Assembly: GCA_020355945.1 (NCBI GenBank)
Contig: CP070627.1
Span: 5,345,256-5,358,735 of the forward strand
Origin: Candidatus Aminicenantota bacterium
Lineage (GTDB): Bacteria; Acidobacteriota; Aminicenantia; UBA2199
DNA: 13,480 nucleotides
Direction: 5' to 3'
The notes under the pieces were generated by a model. The model had not been told where the DNA came from. It searched no databases and saw only the letters and a program-made list of their open reading frames with translations. Shown piece by piece: positions 8,141 to 13,480 of the stretch. The stretch's first letter is position 1, and the number at the start of each line of letters is the position of its first letter. A program made the translations under genes and the position numbers.

Positions 8141-8365
8141 CTAATTTTTTTGATTTTCAGTCATTTTGATTTTGATACACCCGTCTGCCGCGCGGCCACC
8201 GCAACTATCTCTCAAGAGGGGACTTACTGGCCTCTGTACTTTATCACTTACCTGAGCTATGAAATGGGTGGTGAGGGTAGTGGGAGAGGAGTGGCCCGCA
8301 GGTCCAGGTATGTCAAAATAAGAATTACCGGGCAACTGGACCATCAAGTTGAAAAAGTTTGTCAT
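8141..8365 (-). CDS. Doubtful small hypothetical protein in the spacer
   Basis: A 74-residue minus-strand frame with ATG at 8365 and TAG at 8141; a second ATG lies at 8344. I do not recognise the protein. It is rich in Pro, Ser and Thr in the middle, has two cysteines (SCGG and GCIK) and a basic tail, and has no membrane segment. The Shine-Dalgarno site is poor (AAGAGA about 11 nt upstream). An overlapping plus-strand frame of similar length exists, so this may be chance. Points in its favour are an otherwise unexplained 570-bp gap, same-strand location ahead of the peptide operon, and a small hairpin after the stop. It could be a decayed gene, a second small peptide, or non-coding. Confidence 0.2.
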   Translation of the reverse strand: MTNFFNLMVQLPGNSYFDIPGPAGHSSPTTLTTHFIAQVSDKVQRPVSPLLRDSCGGRAADGCIKIKMTENQKN

Positions 8366-8465
8366 TTATGTTATTTCTCTTAGGAAACAGTTCGTAATGA
8401 AACGAGATTTTTTTTTAAGTTTTATTAAATGTGCGGCTGAAAAAAACAGGAGATTTTTTTAAGCA

Positions 8466-8963
8466 ATGGGCTGTGTGGAAAACGAAAAAGATGTGCTTTG
8501 TCTTTCCGGACCGGCAGTAATGGAACTGATCCAGGCGGTTCATGAGAAGGGAGCGGCTTTCCGCTTCAAAGCCACCGGTTACAGCATGACCCCTTCCATC
8601 CGCAATAATGATGTGATTACCATTTCTCCTTTAAAAAAAATTCCACCCTCTGTAGGCGAAGTGGTGGCGTTTCGCCATCTGCAGACAGGCCGCTTGATGA
8701 TTCACCGGGTGGTGCGAAAAAAACAAGGCTCTTTTTTCATTAAAGGTGACAGGCTCCGCCAGATGGATGGTAACATTCCCCTGGAAAACATCCTGGGGGT
8801 GATCACCCGTGTAGAACGTGGGGGCCAAACTGTTTTTTGGCCGGATCGGTTCCGCCATCCCCTTTGGACAAAACTTTACTTCAAGGGGCTCCTGTCCTGG
8901 CTGAACGTACGGCGTGGCCTTAAGGCCGTACGTCGGCGGATTGTCAGGGCTTTAAAGAATTAG
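8466..8963 (+). CDS. Soluble S24/S26-type peptidase, signal-peptidase-like (Ser/His type)
   Basis: 165 residues. The core matches the SipW/ER-type signal peptidase fold: G38-Y-S40-M-x-P around the nucleophile Ser40, the ND49-V strand, G64-E-V-V-A-F, then I79-H80-R81-V-V and I92-K93-G94-D95. The HRV histidine in place of the bacterial catalytic Lys suggests a Ser/His mechanism. No transmembrane segment is present at either end, unlike true signal peptidases, so it is probably cytosolic or peripheral. The C-terminal ~40 residues are strongly basic. Small S24/S26 proteins recur in RiPP clusters with HprK-like kinases, where leader removal is a plausible role; the exporter here has no C39 domain. 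AGGAG lies 13 nt before the ATG, unusually far, but an in-frame TAA at 8460-8462 excludes an earlier start. It is the only plus-strand gene and converges on the DUF354 gene with a 4-nt overlap. Confidence 0.85.
   Translation: MGCVENEKDVLCLSGPAVMELIQAVHEKGAAFRFKATGYSMTPSIRNNDVITISPLKKIPPSVGEVVAFRHLQTGRLMIHRVVRKKQGSFFIKGDRLRQMDGNIPLENILGVITRVERGGQTVFWPDRFRHPLWTKLYFKGLLSWLNVRRGLKAVRRRIVRALKN
8905..8933. repeat. Strong inverted repeat in the 3' end of the S26-type gene
   Basis: The arms ACGTACGGC (8905-8913) and GCCGTACGT (8925-8933) are perfect 9-bp complements with an 11-nt loop. The hairpin lies inside the last codons of the plus-strand gene and 27-55 nt beyond the stop of the converging minus-strand gene. 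No T-run follows. It may stabilise or terminate the facing transcripts, or be a chance result of the Arg/Val-rich coding stretch. Confidence 0.5.
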
Positions 8964-10033
8964 GCCCCAAATTTGCCCGGGATAGGGTTGTGGTCACTTT
9001 GGGGGTACTTTTCAATGATCCGGGTCATAAAAGCGGTGACATCAATACTATCTGCCAGTAACCCGGCCCGTTTTTTTTGCCACGTCTCTTTATTTTGTGT
9101 CTTTAATAATTCGACCCCCCTGGCAATGGACCTTTCCTGGTCGGTCAAATGATCGGAAAAATTAAACACCAACCCGTATTTTTGTTCCAATTCATCGGTA
9201 TAGCCGCGGCCTTTTTTGTCGATAAAAACGGACGGGATTCCGAGGACAGCGCCTTCCGATGCCATTGTTGCACTCTCCCCATAGATAAGTGCCGCATAAG
9301 AAAGCACATCGTGCATCTTCTCGGGAGGAATTTTAAGCTCATACTTTTTAAGATCATCAGGCAGCTCTTCTTCCGATGAAATAAATACCCTGGCAAATTT
9401 ATCGAACTCTTTCACCGCTTTTAGCTTCATTTTCCGGCTCATTCCTTTATAGCCGGTATCATGAACGGCATGGTGGGATACGAAACGCAGGAGAACATAA
9501 GGCTCCTCTTTTTTTACTTTAAGTAAATCCAAAACCGCTGTGTCAGGGCTGAAATACCCCGGATGAAGATAAGCCAATTCAAAAACCCCTTTAAAGGTAA
9601 TTTTTTTTTTGCCCGGTAATTTCCTTTTATAACATTCCGGTACCACAATCACATCGGTAAAGGGTTGGGAAAGCCGTATACTCAGATTTTCCTTTTCAGT
9701 ATCATGAAACCCGATCACGGGTTTTCCCAGGAGTTTCCCGGCATGTGCGGCAAAAGGCAAAAAAAAGCTTATCATCATATCTGGATTAACTTTTTTTGCC
9801 ACCTTGAAAATCCTGTAATCGTTTCTTAATAAGGAATAAATCTTGCCCAACTTGGATGGCAAATTTTTACCCGTAGAGAAATAATGCACCCCGAATTCTT
9901 CCAGGAGATTCAGGGTTACATCCTTATCCCTTGCAGTAATAACAACTTCATGGTTCTTCTCCATTAAGTTTCGAATAACATGCTTAAAGCAGTGAAAATG
10001 GAAAGGATGTCCGATATCGAATAGGTATTTCAT
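8960..10033 (-). CDS. DUF354 family protein (GT-B-like, glycosyltransferase/epimerase fold)
   Basis: 357 residues. The start KYLFDIGHPFHFHCFKHV, with D6-I-G-H9-P, followed by HEVVITARDKD, is the typical opening of DUF354 proteins. Their double-Rossmann fold resembles UDP-GlcNAc 2-epimerase and GT-B transferases. Further landmarks are KPVIGFHDTE, the VSHHAVHDTGY stretch, and near the C-terminal third YGESATMASEGAVLGIPS, which matches the nucleotide-sugar-binding half of this fold. Such proteins often sit in polysaccharide or glycoconjugate loci, and the biochemical activity of most is unknown. Here it could add a sugar to the peptide or to the cell surface. The ATG has only a weak Shine-Dalgarno site (AGCGGA, 9 nt away). 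A promoter at 10053-10081 suggests independent expression. A run of ten A in the coding strand (9610-9601, codons of a KKK tract) could be prone to slippage. Confidence 0.85.
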   Translation of the reverse strand: MKYLFDIGHPFHFHCFKHVIRNLMEKNHEVVITARDKDVTLNLLEEFGVHYFSTGKNLPSKLGKIYSLLRNDYRIFKVAKKVNPDMMISFFLPFAAHAGKLLGKPVIGFHDTEKENLSIRLSQPFTDVIVVPECYKRKLPGKKKITFKGVFELAYLHPGYFSPDTAVLDLLKVKKEEPYVLLRFVSHHAVHDTGYKGMSRKMKLKAVKEFDKFARVFISSEEELPDDLKKYELKIPPEKMHDVLSYAALIYGESATMASEGAVLGIPSVFIDKKGRGYTDELEQKYGLVFNFSDHLTDQERSIARGVELLKTQNKETWQKKRAGLLADSIDVTAFMTRIIEKYPQSDHNPIPGKFGA

Positions 10034-10052
10034 TTTTAAATCCGCTGGCTAA

Positions 10053-10081
10053 ACTCTATCATTTTCCAGGTTTCCAGTCAA
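10053..10081 (-). promoter_or_regulatory. Probable extended -10 promoter of the DUF354 gene
   Basis: On the minus strand TTGACT (10081-10076) is followed by a 17-nt spacer and TAGAGT (10058-10053), with TGA directly before the -10 (TGn extension). Matches are 5/6 and 4/6. Transcription would start near 10046, leaving a leader of only about a dozen nt before ATG 10033. It sits at the gene-proximal end of the repetitive spacer. Confidence 0.55.
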
Positions 10082-10316
10082 GATATTTTTGCCTCCGGCG
10101 GCCAGGGGCCCCTCGGCGAGGGGAGCCTATATGCTGCGCAACTCGTTTGTGTCGATTTTCATTCGTTTCCGGGTGAGGGCGCGATATGCTGCGCAATTCG
10201 TTTGAATTGGTTCTCATCTTCCCACTTTCCCATCTTCCCAACTTCTCAGCTTCTCTCTTTTCACCCCCCCGCAAAAACTTTTAATTGATTTCATTCGTCT
10301 CCGGGTGAGGCTTGCA
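10082..10316. repeat. Repetitive intergenic element with two paired direct repeats and a GC hairpin
   Basis: ATATGCTGCGCAAYTCGTTT occurs at 10129-10148 and 10184-10203 with one mismatch. A second unit, CATTCGTYTCCGGGTGAGG, occurs near 10160-10178 and 10292-10310. A hairpin CCCCTC-GGC-GAGGGG lies at 10109-10123 beside a GGGGCCCC palindrome. At 10208-10260 the minus strand is a purine-rich array of degenerate 8-9 nt units (GGGAAGAT, GGGAAAGT). Long reading frames through it translate to low-complexity Arg/Gly-rich or WE-K-rich sequence and are not genes. It looks like dispersed intergenic repeat DNA; whether it is mobile cannot be told from one copy. Confidence 0.65.
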
Positions 10317-11513
10317 TCATGATTGCCTGGCACCCAAACCCGACCGGAAAAGCCGGGAAACCAGGTTGAAAAACAACCGCAGCGGCCGGACCAGGTAATA
10401 AAGAGGATACAAAATCCCAGGTAACGGAATTGCCAACCAATCCAGGGGGGTTGGAGTAAAAATAAAATGAATCAAATACGTTATCCTGAAACCAAAAGAA
10501 TCCAGGGATTTTAACATGGCCGGGATTTCATAGTACTTGCCAATCTCCGCTTTTTCATCGCTAAATAACCGGTGCAAATATTTAGAAGCCAACTTCCCGG
10601 CTTTGCGGTCTTTTTGAGCCGATTCAAGAATCTCCTCCGGCAGTACCACTCCGCAAATGTGTCGAGACAGCCGCAGCCCTACCCGGACCATACGTAAACA
10701 GCCGATCTCTTCGGCATCTGAAACCAGGGTTTTCCAGTTAAGGTCGGGATGACGGGAAATGAGACCGCCAATGTCCGCCATAATCCGCAGCGAATTCCAG
10801 CGATCTTTAGTACCGTGGACACAAAGTGCGATAAGCGAATGTTCCGGCGAAAGAGTGGCTGCCTTCCGGAAAAGAATCTCGACAGTGCATCGATTCCGCC
10901 AGGTTTTTTCTTTTAAACTGATTCTCTTCGAACCCTGGCTAATCTGGTGGTGAAAATCAATGACGATGAAGTCCTGGCTGAATTGGAAATCCCTGCGAAA
11001 CCTCATCCAGCACCGTTTCATTCGCTGGGTGAGAGTAAAATTACTGCGGTAACCGGCCGCGGTTAACACATCATAAATTTTGCAAAAATCCCCGGTATGA
11101 ACCAATAAATCCAGGTCCTCGAAAGTGCGGAGAGAGAGGTCTTCATAAGCCTGGACAGCCAGGGCAGGACCTTTAAACGCAATAACCTCGATACCATCCC
11201 CGGACAGGAGTTCGATGACCCGGTGCAAAACCTGGGCCAACCTGATATTACGCAGGGCATTGTGCTTGTAAATAGACTTTATTTGGGCCATCTCTTCTTG
11301 CGGCACCAGGGATTCATCCAATTTCTTTAATTGTATATAGAGTAAAGGCAGCACTTTGTGATACAAGGCAATTTCCTTTAATTTTGTCCAGTCGATTTCT
11401 TTTTTTAATATTTCCGCAAAAGGAATTTCCCGGCTTTCTCCTCCTCCAATAGACCCTAGAAGGATTTCCATTTCAGGGGTCACGGCCGGGATTTTTTTCC
11501 CCTTTTCTCTCAT
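10317..11513 (-). CDS. Nucleotidyltransferase family protein (NTP_transf_5 type)
   Basis: 398 residues. The nucleotidyltransferase core is visible as VIAFKGPAL (K114-G-P116), then Y123-x-D-x5-R129 and the metal-binding D133-L-D135 in FEDLDLLV. This pattern is typical of the uncharacterised nucleotidyltransferases grouped as NTP_transf_5. The N-terminal ~100 residues are helical (KEIALYHKVLPLLY). The C-terminal ~60 residues are hydrophobic and basic and may touch the membrane. Relatives co-occur with HprK-like kinases in lasso peptide clusters such as pseudomycoidin, where one was linked to sugar addition on the phosphorylated C-terminal Ser. The gene overlaps the ABC exporter stop by 4 nt (ATGA), with GAGG only 2 nt before the ATG, so translational coupling is likely. 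The true donor and substrate are unknown. Confidence 0.82.
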   Translation of the reverse strand: MREKGKKIPAVTPEMEILLGSIGGGESREIPFAEILKKEIDWTKLKEIALYHKVLPLLYIQLKKLDESLVPQEEMAQIKSIYKHNALRNIRLAQVLHRVIELLSGDGIEVIAFKGPALAVQAYEDLSLRTFEDLDLLVHTGDFCKIYDVLTAAGYRSNFTLTQRMKRCWMRFRRDFQFSQDFIVIDFHHQISQGSKRISLKEKTWRNRCTVEILFRKAATLSPEHSLIALCVHGTKDRWNSLRIMADIGGLISRHPDLNWKTLVSDAEEIGCLRMVRVGLRLSRHICGVVLPEEILESAQKDRKAGKLASKYLHRLFSDEKAEIGKYYEIPAMLKSLDSFGFRITYLIHFIFTPTPLDWLAIPLPGILYPLYYLVRPLRLFFNLVSRLFRSGLGARQS

Positions 11514-13360
11514 ATCCTCTTTATTATTTCTTGTTCTTCCGGTGCACTGCTTTTTCCCAAGGTTTGATCGGCAATTAAGGAACGGTAATAAGCATTATTC
11601 TCCAGCAATTCCTTGTGGTTACCCACGGCCACCAGCCGCTTTTCATTTAACAGTAAAATGCGCTTTGCATTTTCAATCGTTGACAGCCGGTGTGCCACCA
11701 CAAAGAGGGTTTTGCCTTGAACCAGTCCGGGTAAGGCATTGAAGATGGAGTGTTCCATCAGGCTGTCCAGGGCTGAAAAGGGCTCGTCCAGGACCAGGAT
11801 ATCCGGTTCCTTGATCAGGGCCCTGGCCAGGGAAAGACGCTGTCTTTGACCTTCGGAGAGATTAATGCCCCGTTCCCCCAATTCTTCGTGGTAGCCCCGG
11901 TCCAGGCCCATGATGAAATCGTGGATTCCTGCTGTTTTTGCGGCCTGGATCACCCTTTCCTCGTCAGCCTCCGGGTTACCGTAGCGCAGGTTTTCCATAA
12001 TCGTACCGGAAAGCAGCAGCGGATTTTGTGAAATATAGCCAATGCGCTGCCGCAGGGAACTTAACCGGTAATCTGACTGCGGCACCCCATCAAAGTAGAT
12101 TTGGCCGCTGCGGGGTTGGTAAAATCCCAGTATAAGACTCAGCAGTGTGGTTTTGCCAACTCCGCTGGGCCCTACCACAGCGATCCACTCCCCTGGCGCA
12201 GCACGAAAACTGACATCTTCCAGTACCATGTCCCGGCCATCGTAAGAGAAAGAGACATTGTCGAATTCGATCTCCCCTGAAAGCCGGTCAACGCATTTGC
12301 CGGTGTCCGGGTTTTCTTCAGGGACGATTTCAAAGAGCGCCGACACCCGTTCCAGGGCAGCCAGGGCATTTTGCAGGCTCAAATTGGCATTGGCCAGGAA
12401 TTGCGCAGGGCCGAATACATATCCGATGTAAGCCAGGAACGCCAGCAGGGAACCCAAACTCCATTGTCCCATTATCACCCAATAGGCGCCTGCTGCCATA
12501 ACCACCAGGCGGGCGATTTCAGGCATCAACCCGATAGCCAGGCTGGCCGCTGAATTGATCGTGACCCGTTCCATCCCGATTTGAAACGCACCTCGTAACT
12601 GGGACATCATGTGTTTTACCGTGCGCTTTTCCGATGAAAAGGCCTTAATCAGCGAAGTAGTGGACAGGGATTCTTGCATGGTACGGCTCACATTGGCCTG
12701 CTGTTCCATACCGTGGTGACTCAGGACGCGAATCTTCCGGGCAAAAAACCGAACACACATTACCAGGGCAGGAAGGACAATGAGAACCACGACAGCCAAT
12801 TGCCATTTCAGGTAAAAAAGCAGGGCAACTCCGCCCAAAAAGCGCAAGCAAGAGCTGATAATATAGACAAGGGTGCTGGAGAAAAACCAGCGCAGCCCAT
12901 TAACATCCCCCAGCAGGCGCGACATCAGGTAGCCCACTTCTTTGGAATCGAAAAAGGATTTGGGGAAGTGGAGGGTCCTGTCCAGCAAATGGTGCTGGAT
13001 ATCCAGTACCACCTCCTGTTCGAATCGAGTAAAATAGAATTTTTGCAAAGCATCGGCCAGCATGCCGGCCAACTTAAGCCCGGCCAGCAGCAGTACTGCC
13101 CCGGTCAGCAGGACCAATTGACGGTCAAGGATGACTTTATCCACCAGGTAACGGGTAATGAGGGGAATCGGTAAACCCAGGATAGAGGTTAGAATAATAA
13201 GAATTGCGCCCACCCCACCCTTGCGCCAATGCCGCAAAACATAAGGTTTGAGATTCTTCAGATTCCTCTTTGTACTGGAATATCCCTTTTTTCCTGAAAT
13301 GGGGTCCTCCGGTTGTTTTCTGGCCAGGGCATTTTTTAAATAAGATATCCAGGAAATCAT
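11510..13360 (-). CDS. ABC exporter, fused membrane and ATPase domains (no C39 peptidase)
   Basis: 616 residues from ATG 13360. A basic soluble N-terminus (1-47) precedes a six-helix exporter membrane domain (about 48-330) and an ATPase domain (from about 365). The ATPase has Walker A GPSGVGKTT (397-405), LSEGQ signature (501-505), Walker B with D525-E526 in ILVLDEPFSALD, and H557 in the AHRLS switch. It is a homodimeric half-transporter of the MsbA/lantibiotic-exporter type. The bacteriocin-processing C39 domain is absent, so another enzyme must cut the leader. Context points to export of the locus's modified peptide and, possibly, self-protection. A GTG at 13378 in frame would add six residues; neither start has a Shine-Dalgarno site, and a TATAAT overlaps that interval, so I prefer the ATG. 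It is followed by the nucleotidyltransferase gene with a 4-nt overlap. Confidence 0.93.
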   Translation of the reverse strand: MISWISYLKNALARKQPEDPISGKKGYSSTKRNLKNLKPYVLRHWRKGGVGAILIILTSILGLPIPLITRYLVDKVILDRQLVLLTGAVLLLAGLKLAGMLADALQKFYFTRFEQEVVLDIQHHLLDRTLHFPKSFFDSKEVGYLMSRLLGDVNGLRWFFSSTLVYIISSCLRFLGGVALLFYLKWQLAVVVLIVLPALVMCVRFFARKIRVLSHHGMEQQANVSRTMQESLSTTSLIKAFSSEKRTVKHMMSQLRGAFQIGMERVTINSAASLAIGLMPEIARLVVMAAGAYWVIMGQWSLGSLLAFLAYIGYVFGPAQFLANANLSLQNALAALERVSALFEIVPEENPDTGKCVDRLSGEIEFDNVSFSYDGRDMVLEDVSFRAAPGEWIAVVGPSGVGKTTLLSLILGFYQPRSGQIYFDGVPQSDYRLSSLRQRIGYISQNPLLLSGTIMENLRYGNPEADEERVIQAAKTAGIHDFIMGLDRGYHEELGERGINLSEGQRQRLSLARALIKEPDILVLDEPFSALDSLMEHSIFNALPGLVQGKTLFVVAHRLSTIENAKRILLLNEKRLVAVGNHKELLENNAYYRSLIADQTLGKSSAPEEQEIIKRI

Positions 13361-13369
13361 TTTTATACT

Positions 13370-13398
13370 ATTATACACTGAAACCAGGAGATTATCTA
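13370..13398 (-). promoter_or_regulatory. Possible promoter of the ABC exporter gene
   Basis: A perfect TATAAT lies at 13375-13370 on the minus strand, but the -35 position 17 nt upstream (13398-13393) reads TAGATA, a poor match. If used, transcription would start only a few nt before ATG 13360, giving an almost leaderless mRNA, which would fit the missing Shine-Dalgarno site. Confidence 0.3.
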
Positions 13399-13437
13399 CA
13401 GGTAATCATTGTTATCTTCGCTTATTGAGGAGTGGAG

Positions 13438-13480
13438 GACAGTCGTGCCAGCCTGGCACGGAATTCTATTAAAAACTGTC
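13438..13480. repeat. Nested inverted repeat at the right edge
   Basis: GACAGT (13438-13443) and ACTGTC (13475-13480) form an outer inverted pair. Inside it lies a near-perfect palindrome CGTGCCAG-C-CTGGCACG (13444-13460). The outer arm may continue past the window edge. The form resembles REP-like or small mobile intergenic elements built on a GTGCCAG/CTGGCAC core. It could also be a hairpin at the end of an unseen upstream gene. Confidence 0.5.

Larger units (their letters stand above)
7896..8465. other. 570-bp divergent intergenic spacer
   Basis: This stretch lies between the start of the C25 peptidase gene (minus) and the start of the S26-type gene (plus). It holds the promoter at 7925-7952, an inverted repeat at 7994-8032, a 6-bp hairpin at 8094-8110, AT-rich DNA at 8110-8150, and a short minus-strand reading frame (8141-8365) of doubtful status. 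I found no convincing -35/-10 pair for the plus-strand gene, no tRNA, and no RNA motif that I recognise. Confidence 0.7.

Noticed and set aside
8150..8383. Plus-strand reading frame of 77 residues
   Set aside because: No recognisable family, no ribosome binding site, and it overlaps the slightly better minus-strand frame; treated as chance.
7979..8808. Twelve-base exact repeat GGGGGTGATCAC at 7979-7990 and 8795-8806
   Set aside because: A few 12-base repeats are expected by chance in 13 kb, and the second copy lies within coding sequence.
10059..10274. Minus-strand reading frame of 71 residues in the spacer
   Set aside because: It runs through direct repeats and a purine-rich tandem array; the product is low-complexity and the frame has no Shine-Dalgarno support.
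11510..13360. Possible peptidase-containing bacteriocin transporter
   Set aside because: The N-terminal soluble part is under 50 residues and has no C39 Cys/His motif.
1..13480. CRISPR array, tRNA or rRNA genes, insertion sequence transposase
   Set aside because: No regularly spaced repeats, no cloverleaf or rRNA motifs and no transposase-like frame were seen on either strand.

Overview
The window holds a compact accessory locus of about nine genes. It reads as a biosynthetic and export cluster for a ribosomally made, post-translationally modified peptide (RiPP). Seven of the clear genes lie on the minus strand and only the S26-type peptidase lies on the plus strand. Strong Shine-Dalgarno sites (TAAGGAGG, GAGGTG), GTG starts, AT-rich A/T-tract spacers and a clean signal peptide fit a Firmicute, perhaps a Clostridia/Desulfotomaculum-like anaerobe. 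That placement is an inference from style; no marker gene is present, and a deltaproteobacterium is not excluded.

Layout, read 5'->3' on the minus strand from the right edge: a small inverted-repeat element (13438-13480); an ABC exporter lacking a C39 leader-peptidase domain (13360-11510); a nucleotidyltransferase-like protein of the NTP_transf_5 type overlapping it by 4 nt (11513-10317); a 283-bp spacer of repetitive DNA with a good promoter; a DUF354 GT-B-like protein (10033-8960). Tail to tail with that gene, on the plus strand, is a soluble Ser/His S26-type peptidase (8466-8963). A 570-bp spacer (7896-8465) follows. Then comes a tight minus-strand operon: a very large secreted protein with an N-terminal Cys-rich domain, five SdrD B-like Ca-binding repeats and a C-terminal gingipain-like C25 peptidase (7895-2652); a PqqD-type recognition protein (2648-2358); a radical SAM/SPASM enzyme (2355-1249); a 60-residue precursor peptide (1231-1049); and after a 116-bp gap an HPr-kinase-like protein that runs off the left edge.

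Proposed working model (inference): the precursor leader carries a YxxPxL motif, the leader signature read by RRE/PqqD-type proteins and known from lasso peptides. PqqD would present the Cys-containing core (C35, C50, C55) to the SPASM enzyme. The HprK-like kinase and the NTP_transf_5 protein, both known as tailoring partners in paeninodin- and pseudomycoidin-like lasso clusters, may act on the precursor's C-terminal Ser. The S26-type or C25 peptidase may remove the leader, and the ABC exporter would move the product out. No lasso cyclase (asparagine-synthetase-like) or transglutaminase-like B2 protein is visible. The locus therefore looks like lasso-type tailoring genes joined to a radical SAM core pathway, with a giant C25 peptidase in the same operon. 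That combination is the main point of interest.
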